NCBI RefSeq assembly: GCF_023498005.1
Contig: NZ_CP097289.1
Coordinates: forward strand, 1,054,001 to 1,118,000
DNA length: 64,000 nt
Reading direction: 5' to 3'
Source: Streptomyces durmitorensis
Lineage (GTDB): Bacteria > Actinomycetota > Actinomycetes > Streptomycetales > Streptomycetaceae
In this document: positions 16,189 to 25,192 of the stretch, in pieces
How the letters are laid out: every line of letters starts with the position of its first letter
Position numbering within the stretch: the stretch's first letter is position 1
The notes under the pieces: model-generated
What the model saw: the letters and a program-made list of their open reading frames with translations, nothing else
The model's database searches: none
What the model was told of the DNA's origin: nothing
Position numbers and translations under genes: made by a program

Positions 16189-16491
16189 ATGAACGGCAGC
16201 AGGTCCGCAGTGGAGATCACCGGCGTCGTCCGCGACACCTCGGGCACCCCGGTGACGGGCGCCCACGTCCTGTTCACCGAGGGGCCGCAGCCCCTGCCGG
16301 ACATCGCTGCCGTGACGGACGCCGAGGGGCGCTTCTCCCTCGTCGCCCCGACAGCGGGCGAGTACACGCTCATCTGCCGGGCGGACCCCCTCATGGGCCC
16401 GTCCGGCACGGCCGAGGCCACCGTCCGCGTCGAACCGTCGGCCCAGGCCGCCCCCCAGGGGCGGCTGCGGGTCGAGCTGACGCTCGGCTAG
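16189..16491 (+). CDS. Carboxypeptidase regulatory-like (Ig-fold) domain protein
   Basis: This 100-residue protein is a single CarboxypepD_reg-type beta-sandwich: VEITGVVRDTSGTPVTGAHV followed by VTDAEGRFSLVAPTAGEYTL, the classic G-x-V-x-D...G-A-x-V and D-x-x-G-x-F-x-L pattern. It has no signal peptide and no catalytic domain. With the protease gene 10 bp upstream it may form a two-protein unit, as substrate, inhibitor or adaptor; this is inference from proximity. Confidence 0.72.
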   Translation: MNGSRSAVEITGVVRDTSGTPVTGAHVLFTEGPQPLPDIAAVTDAEGRFSLVAPTAGEYTLICRADPLMGPSGTAEATVRVEPSAQAAPQGRLRVELTLG

Positions 16492-16560
16492 CACGGTGTG
16501 CGGCGCCGACCGGCAGCGGTGGACGTGCGTGGGACGCGACTCCTGTCTAGCGTCACGTGC

Positions 16561-16821
16561 ATGAACACTGTCCCGCAGCGTTTCGAGATCCTGCTGGTTC
16601 CCTCGTTCTCGGGGGACGGCGCGAGTACGACCGACGCCCGCGGCGCCCTGCGCTCGGCCGTCGTGGTGGCCACGGGCGAGACCGGGTCCTCCGGGTTTCC
16701 CCGGTACGCGGGTGACGGAATGGAGGCCGACATCGACCCCGGGACCCGCACCGTCGAGGCACTCCTGGTCGACGGGTCCGAGCTGGACTACGGGCTCTCG
16801 GTGCGGGTCGCGGACCTCTAG
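16561..16821 (+). CDS. Hypothetical protein, 86 aa
   Basis: The family is not recognised. The likely start is MNTVPQRFEILLVPSFSGDG at 16561; a GTG at 16498 extends the frame without support. TAGCGT stands seven bases before the ATG and no ribosome site is present, so a leaderless message is plausible. The sequence looks like a small globular domain with alternating hydrophobic residues (RFEILLVPSF, TVEALLVDGSELDYGLSVRV). It follows the protease/Ig-fold pair by 69 bp on the same strand. Confidence 0.6.
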   Translation: MNTVPQRFEILLVPSFSGDGASTTDARGALRSAVVVATGETGSSGFPRYAGDGMEADIDPGTRTVEALLVDGSELDYGLSVRVADL

Positions 16822-16858
16822 CGGCGCCGGGTCCCGCGCGGCCGCGTCACCGGTCCTG

Positions 16859-17227
16859 TCACTGTGGCGGGGCCACGTCGCCGGCGAGGCGTGCCAGCTC
16901 GTGCGCGAGGCCCGGCGGTGCGCCCGCCGGTGCGGTTCCGACCGCGCCGGCGGGCGAGACGGTCCCCACCACGAAGTCGCCCGAGTGGACCAGGATGTGG
17001 CTGGGCGGCTGGAGTTGGCGCGCCTGGTCGATGACCGTGGCGGCGTCGCCCGCGAAGCGGGCGCTGAGGTCGATGACCAGGACGTCGGGCAGCAGGGCGC
17101 GGGCCCGTGCCAGGGCGAGGAAGCTGTCGTCCGTCTGGGAGATGACGTACACGCCGGGGACGGACTCGATCTGCGGGATCAGGTCCCTGGCCCGGTGATC
17201 GGCGGCCAGCACCAGCACGGTCAGCAC
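16859..17227 (-). CDS. Stand-alone receiver-like (CheY-fold) protein
   Basis: This 122-residue protein starts VLTVLVLAADHRARDLIPQI from a GTG with AAGGACGAG upstream. The pattern LLPDVLVIDLSARFAG places an Asp where response regulators are phosphorylated (about residue 53), but the acidic pair at the first strand is replaced (AADH) and the conserved Lys/Thr are unclear. It is therefore a pseudo-receiver or divergent receiver with no output domain. Its 3' end faces the hypothetical gene at 16561-16821. Confidence 0.6.
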   Translation of the reverse strand: MLTVLVLAADHRARDLIPQIESVPGVYVISQTDDSFLALARARALLPDVLVIDLSARFAGDAATVIDQARQLQPPSHILVHSGDFVVGTVSPAGAVGTAPAGAPPGLAHELARLAGDVAPPQ

Positions 17228-17646
17228 TTCGCACTCGTCCTTCGCGTGGTCCAGATGTCACCGGCACTCGCCGTACTACGCCCTCCACTTCACTGATCGT
17301 TTCAGCATGTCATCCGACGCGGCGGATCGGGCGACCGACGCGGAGCAGGCGTGTCGGCCGTGCCGCACGACCTGCGACATGGAGCGAATTTCTAGATACC
17401 TGTTTTAGTTCTGTGGGACAGGGGCCGTCCTGCCCGACCGGATCTGGTGCTCGCTGCGGCCGGACCGGACCGGTGGCTCGAACCGGGTCGACTGATTGCC
17501 GGACATGGGGGTACCCGGCCGCCATGCGCATCCACAGCCAGCCGTTCGACCGCTGATCACAGACGCCCCGGCCGGTGCCCACGTCGCGTGGGTGCCCATC
17601 GGCAGGTCCCAGCGCCGAACGGACCACGAGATCAAGGGAGGCAGCC
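17228..17646. other. Intergenic region, divergent promoters
   Basis: 419 bp separate the receiver-like gene from the membrane protein at 17647. An AT-rich patch around 17387-17412 (TTTCTAGATACCTGTTTTAG) and a GGGTAC at about 17509 look promoter-like; the latter resembles the -10 of stress sigma factors of the SigB group, but its -35 is poor. No gene is convincing here. Confidence 0.4.
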
Positions 17647-18267
17647 ATGATCACCGCCGTCATCATCGCCGTGGTCGTCATCGCGGCAGCCGCCGTCCTG
17701 TTCGTCGGACTGCGGCGAGCCCGGGGCGGCGGACGCGGCCTGAAGCACCGCTTCGGGCCCGAGTACGACCACACCGTCGCCCGTCACGACGGGGACGTAC
17801 GGGCAGCCGAACAGGAACTCCGCGAGCGCGTACGGCTCCACGGCTCCGTGCGGGCCGAGCCCCTGCCGCCCGGGGCGCGCGAGCGCTACGTGGCCCAGTG
17901 GGCCGGTGTCCAGGAGCAGTTCGTCGAATCACCGCAGCAGGCCGTGACCGAGGCCGACGCGCTCCTTGCCCGCCTGGCCAGGGACCGGGGCTTCCCCGAC
18001 GGCGAGCACTTCGACGAGCAGGTCGCCGCGCTCTCCGTCCACCACGCCCACTCCGTCCACGGCTACCGCAGGGTGCACACGGCCACCCGTGGACAGAGCG
18101 GCACCGAGGAAATGCGGGAGGCCATGGTCGAGGCCCGGCGCCTCTTCGACGCCCTGGTCGCCGAGCACGCGGCCGACTCGACCCGGAACGGCCGGCCGGC
18201 CTCCGCCGAGCGCGGCAACACGCCGTGGGCACTGCCCCGGCGCCATGCGAAGGGAAGTGGCACGTGA
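17647..18267 (+). CDS. Single-pass membrane protein with FVESPQQAVTEAD motif
   Basis: The 206-residue protein starts at an ATG with GGGAGG six bases upstream. It has an N-terminal helix (AVIIAVVVIAAAAVLFVGL, residues 4-22), a basic juxtamembrane stretch, then a helical cytoplasmic domain with RYVAQWAGVQEQFVESPQQA (about 105-124) and a C-terminal helix. The family is known only as hypothetical or secreted proteins in actinomycetes. The motif recurs in the downstream protein, so both likely share one module. The stop overlaps the next start (TGATG). Confidence 0.7.
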   Translation: MITAVIIAVVVIAAAAVLFVGLRRARGGGRGLKHRFGPEYDHTVARHDGDVRAAEQELRERVRLHGSVRAEPLPPGARERYVAQWAGVQEQFVESPQQAVTEADALLARLARDRGFPDGEHFDEQVAALSVHHAHSVHGYRRVHTATRGQSGTEEMREAMVEARRLFDALVAEHAADSTRNGRPASAERGNTPWALPRRHAKGSGT

Positions 18268-18689
18268 TGACGGACGCCCAGCACTTCACACCGCGCGAGC
18301 CGGCCACCGGCAGCGCCGCCCCTGTACCGCCTCAGGCTTCTGTACCGCCTCAGGCTTCTGTACCACCCCCCGCTCCTGCCCCCGCCCCCCTCCACGCCAC
18401 CGACTCCGTACTGATCCCGCAGGACGAACGGGACAAGCTCGGTCTGCGGCTCCAACAGGCCCTCAGCACCTTCGTCGAGAGCCCGCGCCAGGCGGTGGAA
18501 GAGGCCGACAGCCTCTTCGACGACGCCGTCAGGCACCTGACCGAGACCCTCACGGAGCGACGGCGCACCCTGCGCGCGAGCTGGCAGGGCCGCCAGGACA
18601 CCGAGGCGCACACGGAGACGCAGACGGAGGAACTGCGCCTCGCGCTGCGGGAGTACCGGGAATCCATGGAACGGCTGCTGCGCATCTAG
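18267..18689 (+). CDS. Coiled-coil protein with FVESPRQAVEEAD motif
   Basis: This 140-residue protein starts at ATG 18267, overlapping the preceding stop by one base and preceded by AAGGGAAG. The Pro/Ala-rich N-terminus contains an 18-nt tandem repeat (VPPQAS twice). The remainder is helical: LSTFVESPRQAVEEADSLFD matches the module of the upstream protein, followed by TETLTERRRTLRASWQG and a Glu/Thr-rich helix. It has no membrane segment, so the pair may be a membrane anchor and a soluble partner. Confidence 0.68.
   Translation: MTDAQHFTPREPATGSAAPVPPQASVPPQASVPPPAPAPAPLHATDSVLIPQDERDKLGLRLQQALSTFVESPRQAVEEADSLFDDAVRHLTETLTERRRTLRASWQGRQDTEAHTETQTEELRLALREYRESMERLLRI
18323..18358 (+). repeat. 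18-nt tandem repeat in the Pro-rich tail
   Basis: TGTACCGCCTCAGGCTTC occurs twice in direct, in-frame tandem, with the first six bases of a third copy following. It adds whole VPPQAS units and is likely length-variable between strains. Confidence 0.85.
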
Positions 18690-19786
18690 GCGGGCCGACG
18701 CGGCGTGGGGACGGCGAAGCGCAGGATGCGTCCCCACGCCGAGCCGTACTGCCGCCACAACGGCCCGGTGACGTACGGGATGTCGTACTTCTCGCACAGT
18801 TCCCGCACGCGAGGTGCGATCTCGGCATAGCGGTTGCTGGGCAGGTCGGGGAAGGCGTGGTGCTCGATCTGGTGGCCGAGGTTGCCGCTGAGGACGTGGA
18901 AGAGCCCGCCGCCGTCGATGTTGGCTGAGCCCTGGATCTGCCGCAGATACCACTGACCACGCGTCTCGCCCTCGACGTGTTCCTCCGTGAACGTCTGGAC
19001 GTCACCGGGGAAATGACCGCAGAAGATGATGGTGTGCGACCACAGATTGCGCGCGGTGTTGGCCGTGAGGTTCCCCATCAGGCAGGGCAGCGCCGACGGC
19101 CCCGCGAGCAGCGGGAAGAGCACGTAGTCCTTGGCGATCTGGCGGGTGGCCTTGGTGAGCAACCCGGTCAGGTCCGTCACGAACGAACGCCATGACCTGG
19201 AGCCCGATGCGACCGTCTCGGGCTCCAGGTCGTACAGCGCGATGCCCCACTCGAAGAGGGGCGCGAGCACGAAGTTGTAGAGCGGCTGGGCGAGATGGCG
19301 CGGATACCAGGGCTGGTCGGCGCTCATCCGGAAGACGACATATCCGAGGTCCCGGTCGCGGTCGACGACGTTGGTCCAGGTGTGGTGCAGATGGTTGTGG
19401 GTGTGCTTCCAGGCCTCGGCTGGCGTCAGGAAGTCCCACTCCCAGGTGGACGAGTGGATCGCGGGATCACCCATCCAGTCCCACTGGCCGTGCAGGATGT
19501 TGTGGCCGAGCTCCATGTTCTCCAGGATCTTGGCGACGGAGAGCATGGCGGTGCCCGCCGCCCAGGCGGGCGGGAACAGGGAGACGGCGAGGGCCGCCCG
19601 GCCGCCCGCCTCCAGGCCGCGCTGGGTGGCGATCACGGTGCGGATGTAGCGGGCGTCGTCGGCGCCGCGCGCGGCGATGATCTCGGAGCGGATCCGGTCG
19701 AGTTCCTCGCCCAGTTCTTCGCCCAGTTCCTTGCGGGGTTCCTTGCCGGGTTCCGTATCGGTGGCGGCGAGAGGGTTCGCGGTCAC
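18686..19786 (-). CDS. Membrane fatty acid desaturase
   Basis: This 366-residue enzyme of the acyl-lipid/acyl-CoA desaturase family has the three histidine boxes that bind the di-iron centre: GHNILHG, HNHLHHTW and GHQIEHHAFPDLP. Two hydrophobic pairs lie between the boxes. It inserts a double bond into membrane fatty acids using electrons from the adjacent ferredoxin reductase. The GTG at 19786 has AAGGAG five bases upstream; the frame extends to 19882 only through the RLAT repeat and is not credible there. Its stop overlaps that of the convergent gene (18686-18689). Confidence 0.9.
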   Translation of the reverse strand: MTANPLAATDTEPGKEPRKELGEELGEELDRIRSEIIAARGADDARYIRTVIATQRGLEAGGRAALAVSLFPPAWAAGTAMLSVAKILENMELGHNILHGQWDWMGDPAIHSSTWEWDFLTPAEAWKHTHNHLHHTWTNVVDRDRDLGYVVFRMSADQPWYPRHLAQPLYNFVLAPLFEWGIALYDLEPETVASGSRSWRSFVTDLTGLLTKATRQIAKDYVLFPLLAGPSALPCLMGNLTANTARNLWSHTIIFCGHFPGDVQTFTEEHVEGETRGQWYLRQIQGSANIDGGGLFHVLSGNLGHQIEHHAFPDLPSNRYAEIAPRVRELCEKYDIPYVTGPLWRQYGSAWGRILRFAVPTPRRPA

Positions 19787-19796
19787 GGGGACTCCT

Positions 19797-19844
19797 TGTG
19801 TGGCTAGGCGTGTGGCTAGGCGTGTGGCTAGGCGTGTGGCTAGG
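19797..19844 (-). repeat. 12-bp tandem repeat with four in-frame stops
   Basis: GCCTAGCCACAC (minus strand) is repeated four times between the reductase stop codon and the desaturase start. Because the unit is 12 nt, each copy presents a TAG in the reductase frame, giving four consecutive in-frame stops. It looks like slippage expansion of the sequence around the stop codon. Confidence 0.85.
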
Positions 19845-20928
19845 CGTCGAGGGAAACCGGTCCGGCCGCGGCCGAGACGCACGTCTGGATCAACTGGCCG
19901 GTCCCGTCGTGGATTTCACCGGTGCGCAGATCGCGCACGCGCCCGTACGTCAGGGGAACGAGGCAGCCGAAGCAGATGCCCCGCCGGCATCCGTACGGCA
20001 TCGGCACCCCCGCCGACTCGCCGACGGCCAGGAGCGGGGTCGACGCGTCCGCGGCGGTCTCGGTCCCGGTACGGGTGAACAGCGCCCGGCCGCCGGGGGC
20101 GGCGCAGGGGTCCGGCGGCGCCACCGGGGCGAGCCGGAAGCGCTCCACGTGGAGCCGTTCGCGCAGGCCCGCCCCGCTCCAGTGGTCCTCCATCGCGTCG
20201 AGCAGTCCGGCCGGGCCGCAGGCCCAGGTCTCGCGCTCGCGCCAGTCGGGGCAGAGCCGGACCAGGGCGTCCGGGGTGAGCCTGCCGTGCGGCCGGGTGT
20301 GGTGTTCGCCGTAGGACAGCCAGGTCAACCGCCGCTCGGCCGCGTGCAGTTCGTCGCTGAAGATGCTGTCATCGGCGCCGGGCGCACTGTGCAGCAGGAG
20401 GACATCGGGGGGCGGGGTCCGACCGCGCACGAGGGTGCGGATCATGCCCATGGCCGGGGTGATGCCGCTGCCCGCGGTCACGAACAGGATGCGGTCCCGA
20501 AGCCGGTCCGGGAGCACGAACTCCCCTTGCGCCGGGCCGATGCGGAGCACCGTGCCCGGCGGCGTCCGGTGGGCCAGGCGCGGGGACACCCTGCCGCCGG
20601 GCGCGGCCTTGACGGTGATCGTCAGGAGCCCGTCCGCCCGGTCCGGCACGGACGTGAGGGAGTAGGTGCGCCAGTGCCGTACGCCGTCGATCTCGACGCC
20701 GACGGCCAGGTACTGCCCCGCGCGGTGTCCGGCCCAGCCCCGGCCGGGCCTGAGGGTGAGCGTGGTGGCGTCCGGGGTCTGCGGTCTCACCGCTGTCACC
20801 CGGCCCGCGGGGAGCCGCGCGTCGAGCAGGGGATCGATCAGTCCGAGGTAGTCGTCCGGGGCGAGCGGGCTGGTCAGCCAGGAGGCGGTGGTCAGCAGCC
20901 TGCCCATGAGGGCCGGTAACGCAGGCAT
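19840..20928 (-). CDS. Ferredoxin-NAD(P)H reductase fused to 2Fe-2S ferredoxin
   Basis: This 362-residue protein has an FAD domain (RTYSLTSV, about 108-115), an NAD(P) domain (FVTAGSGITPAMGMI; ACGPAGLLDAMED) and a C-terminal plant-type 2Fe-2S domain with CRRGICFGC and a distal Cys (QTCVS). This is the electron donor class seen with mycobacterial DesA3, and the desaturase lies directly downstream. The start ATG at 20928 has GAGAGGAA upstream; the longer frame to 21177 is basic, low-complexity and unlikely. Confidence 0.9.
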   Translation of the reverse strand: MPALPALMGRLLTTASWLTSPLAPDDYLGLIDPLLDARLPAGRVTAVRPQTPDATTLTLRPGRGWAGHRAGQYLAVGVEIDGVRHWRTYSLTSVPDRADGLLTITVKAAPGGRVSPRLAHRTPPGTVLRIGPAQGEFVLPDRLRDRILFVTAGSGITPAMGMIRTLVRGRTPPPDVLLLHSAPGADDSIFSDELHAAERRLTWLSYGEHHTRPHGRLTPDALVRLCPDWRERETWACGPAGLLDAMEDHWSGAGLRERLHVERFRLAPVAPPDPCAAPGGRALFTRTGTETAADASTPLLAVGESAGVPMPYGCRRGICFGCLVPLTYGRVRDLRTGEIHDGTGQLIQTCVSAAAGPVSLDA

Positions 20929-21131
20929 GGCACGGATTCCTCTCGTCACGCGGCACGAAGGGTGTCGCGTACGTCGAGTCGTCCCGGGCCCGGCTGAGGC
21001 CACGTAACCACGCCGGTGCGAACGGGCGCACGACCAGGAGGCCGCATCCCGCCACACGTGATCTGCGGTGCCTCGCGCGCGGATCTCCCCGCGGCGCGGT
21101 GGTCTGCGAGGACAAGTCCTGGCGAACCTGC

Positions 21132-21163
21132 CGGGAATGGCCGGATGATGACGCCCATTCCCG
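21132..21163 (-). terminator. Hairpin after alcohol dehydrogenase
   Basis: CGGGAATGG (21132-21140) pairs with CCATTCCCG (21155-21163), loop 14 nt, about 40 bp downstream of the dehydrogenase stop. It could end that transcript before the reductase-desaturase unit. The rest of 20929-21198 shows no gene. Confidence 0.45.
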
Positions 21164-21198
21164 ACACTTCCCGACACCCTCGCGCGGCGCGCCGGGGA

Positions 21199-22278
21199 TC
21201 AGCCGTTGGGGAGGATGACCGCCCTGCCGTTGATCCGGCCGTCGTGCAGGTGCTCGTACGCCTTGGGGGCGTCGTCCAGTGCGTACGTCTCCACGTGGAC
21301 GTCGATCGCGCCGGAGCGCGCCAGGTCGAGGACCTCGATCAGCTCGGCCCTGCTGCCCCAGTAAGGGGCGCGGACCGCGGCGTCGTAAGGGGTCGAGCCG
21401 AACCCGACGGACGCGGTCCCGCCGCCGATGCCGACGATGGTGACGTCCGCCTCCACCGCGGCACAGGCGGTCGCCGTGGCAACGGTGGGCTGCGCGCCGA
21501 CGAAGTCGAACACCGCCTGGGCGCCGAGGCCGCCGGTCAGCTCGCGGACCTTCGCCGCCGCGTGTTCGTCCGAAAGGACGGTCTCGTGGGCGCCGACCTG
21601 GTGGGCAAGGCGCAGCTTCCCGTCGGTGACGTCCAGGGCGATCACCCGTGCCGGGGTCAGCGCGCGAAGGAGCTGGATGGCGACATGCCCCAGACCGCCG
21701 GTGCCGATGACCACGGCGGTGCTGCCGGGGGTCAGCTTGGGCAGGGAGGTCTTGATGGCGTGGTACGGGGTCAGGCCCGCGTCGGTGAGCGGCACCGCGG
21801 TCACCGGGTCGAGGCCGTCCAGCGGGACCAGGTGGCGCGCGTCGTCCACGATCATGTACTCGGCGATGGCGCCGGGCGCCCCGAGTCCGGGCGGCCGGAT
21901 GCCGAGGTCGGCGGCGCGCGTGCAGTAGTTCTCCTTGCCCTGCGCGCACATCGCGCAGGCGCCGCAGCCCCAGGGGCCGTAGACGGCCACGGAGTCGCCG
22001 ACCTCGAAGCCGGTGACGCCCTCGCCAAGGGCGGCGACGGTTCCCGCGCCCTCATGGCCGAGGGTGAGCGGCAGCGGGAAGGTCAGCTCCTGTGCGGACC
22101 AGCTCATCACCGCGATGTCGGAGTGGCAGACGCCCGCGGCGGTGACCTTGAGGAGCACCTGGCCGGGGGCCGGCTCCGGGCGCGGGACGGTGACCACCTC
22201 GGGGGCCGCGCCGACGCTGCGGTACTGGACGGCCTTCATCATCTCGACGGGCGATGCGGGGCGTTCTTGCGCTGACAT
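21199..22278 (-). CDS. Zinc-dependent NAD(P)+ alcohol dehydrogenase
   Basis: This 359-residue medium-chain dehydrogenase has the catalytic zinc motif GVCHSD (Cys) and GHEGAG (His-Glu), four structural-zinc cysteines in CGACAMCAQGKENYC and a Rossmann motif GTGGLGHVAIQLL. It interconverts an unknown alcohol and aldehyde or ketone. The ATG at 22278 has GAAGAGG about nine bases upstream; an ATG at 22332 is possible. Tandem operator-like repeats lie 137 bp upstream, and an HxlR-type regulator is divergent, so it is probably that regulator's target. Confidence 0.88.
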   Translation of the reverse strand: MSAQERPASPVEMMKAVQYRSVGAAPEVVTVPRPEPAPGQVLLKVTAAGVCHSDIAVMSWSAQELTFPLPLTLGHEGAGTVAALGEGVTGFEVGDSVAVYGPWGCGACAMCAQGKENYCTRAADLGIRPPGLGAPGAIAEYMIVDDARHLVPLDGLDPVTAVPLTDAGLTPYHAIKTSLPKLTPGSTAVVIGTGGLGHVAIQLLRALTPARVIALDVTDGKLRLAHQVGAHETVLSDEHAAAKVRELTGGLGAQAVFDFVGAQPTVATATACAAVEADVTIVGIGGGTASVGFGSTPYDAAVRAPYWGSRAELIEVLDLARSGAIDVHVETYALDDAPKAYEHLHDGRINGRAVILPNG

Positions 22279-22414
22279 CCGGGATGCCTCTTCTCGTTCT
22301 TCGTGCTGTGCGCTGGTGTCCCCCTTGGACATCTATCCCCGCGGCGGCGCGGTGCCTAGCCGCCGTCGATCGGGTGGTAGGTGCTCATGTCTCCGACTGT
22401 ACTCCTCGTAATGT

Positions 22415-22444
22415 CCCAATGAGACATGTGACCCATTGAGACAT
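22415..22444. promoter_or_regulatory. Tandem operator-like repeat CCCAWTGAGACAT
   Basis: CCCAATGAGACAT (22415-22427) and CCCATTGAGACAT (22432-22444) are direct repeats spaced 17 bp apart. The first is part of an imperfect dyad TGTCCCAATGAGACA. They lie between the alcohol dehydrogenase and the divergent HxlR-type regulator and look like a regulator binding site. A second pair, CTATCAA twice at about 22513-22540, lies nearer the regulator start. Confidence 0.55.
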
Positions 22445-22563
22445 CTGGAGCGCGTGCGGGACATGGCTCCGAACGTCTCAACAGGCCCCCGAAGCACCCG
22501 AGTTGAGGGGTACTATCAAAAACCTAAGTGCCTGCTATCAAGTGAGAAGGCGAACCCACCCGC

Positions 22564-23556
22564 ATGACACGCAGCTATGACCAGTCCTGTCCGGCGGCAC
22601 GGGCCCTGGACGTCGTCGGCGGCCGATGGTCCCTGCTGATCGTGCGCGAGCTGCTGCTCGGCCCCCGGCGCTACACCGACCTCGTCGCGGGACTGCCCGG
22701 CATCGGCCCCAACGTCCTCGCCGAGCGGCTGCGCGAACTGCGCGACGCGGGCATCCTCAGCCAGGCCAAGCTGCCGCCCCCTGCGCCGTCCGCGGTCTAC
22801 GAACTGACCGAACTCGGCGCCTCCATGCGCCCGGTGATCGACGAGCTCACCCGCTGGGGCATGCGCCTTCCCGCCTCGTCGCGGCCCGGCGACACCTTCC
22901 GGCTCAGCTGGGTGCTCGGCTGTCTGCGCGCCAGCTTCCGACCCGAAGAGGCCATCGGTGTGCGGGAGACGTACGAGTTCCGGGTGGATGGCGACGCCTT
23001 CCACCTCCGCGTGGACGACGGGGCGCTCGACATCCGGAACGGCTCCGCCACGGACCCCGCCTGCGTCATCACGACCGACCTCGGGACCTTCATGGCCGTC
23101 GGCGCGCGGCTCGTGGACATCCAGGACGCCGCCGCACGCGGCCTCGCCGAGCTGGAGGGCGAACTCCCGGCCGCCGCACGGGCGATCGCCATCGTCGGCG
23201 CGCACCCCGAGGCCACCGGCGGCCGCCACGGCATCGTCGGAGCCGTCGGGGCCACCTTCCGCCCCGAGCACGCGCTCGGCGTACGCGAGACCTACGAGTT
23301 CGTGATCGGCGGGCTCGTCTTCCATGCCCGCGTCGACGACGGCACCGTCGAGATGGGCCTCGGCCCCGCGGCGGACGCGGTCACGACACTCGTCACCGAC
23401 CTGGGCACCTTTCTCCAGCTGGGCGTGGGCTCCCTGCCGCTCGAAGACGCGGTCAGCGCGGACGTCATCAGCGTCAACGGCGACCTGGAGGCGGCACTGC
23501 GGATGGCGGACGCCTTCGGCGTGGTCCGCGCCGGCGGGCCGGTATCCGTTCACTGA
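22564..23556 (+). CDS. HxlR family regulator with two tandem SCP2-like domains
   Basis: This 330-residue protein has an N-terminal HxlR winged helix about 1-95 (CPAARALDVVGGRWSLLIVR; RYTDLVAGLPGIGPNVLAER), followed by two ~100-residue repeats. Each repeat reads F-R-P-E-x-A-x-G-V-R-E-T-Y-E-F...F-H-x-R-V-D-D-G...T-D-L-G-T-F, resembling the sterol carrier protein 2 fold. Ordinary HxlR proteins are ~110-150 residues, so this is a one-component sensor with a duplicated lipid-type pocket. Likely targets are itself and the divergent alcohol dehydrogenase. Confidence 0.85.
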   Translation: MTRSYDQSCPAARALDVVGGRWSLLIVRELLLGPRRYTDLVAGLPGIGPNVLAERLRELRDAGILSQAKLPPPAPSAVYELTELGASMRPVIDELTRWGMRLPASSRPGDTFRLSWVLGCLRASFRPEEAIGVRETYEFRVDGDAFHLRVDDGALDIRNGSATDPACVITTDLGTFMAVGARLVDIQDAAARGLAELEGELPAAARAIAIVGAHPEATGGRHGIVGAVGATFRPEHALGVRETYEFVIGGLVFHARVDDGTVEMGLGPAADAVTTLVTDLGTFLQLGVGSLPLEDAVSADVISVNGDLEAALRMADAFGVVRAGGPVSVH

Positions 23557-23564
23557 CCGGGACG

Positions 23565-23606
23565 CCAGCGGGCCCCCGCGGATCGGAATCCGCGGGGGCC
23601 CGCTGG
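23565..23606. terminator. Bidirectional terminator between HxlR gene and argG
   Basis: A perfect 19-bp stem (CCAGCGGGCCCCCGCGGAT with its exact complement) closes a CGGA loop. It lies 9 bp after the regulator stop and 29 bp after the argG stop on the other strand, serving both convergent genes. Confidence 0.85.
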
Positions 23607-23634
23607 TGGTCAGGTACTCGTGACCGGTGAGCGA

Positions 23635-25185
<1,551 letters not shown>

Positions 25186-25192
25186 CTAGGAT

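Noticed and set aside
17496..18266. Long upstream extension of the coiled-coil protein
   Set aside because: Frame is open but is an out-of-frame reading of the membrane protein gene; the ATG at 18267 has a ribosome site and overlaps the previous stop.
19840..21177. Longer N-terminus of the ferredoxin reductase (to 21177)
   Set aside because: The added 83 residues are basic and low-complexity and overlap a hairpin; the ATG at 20928 has a ribosome site and fits family length.
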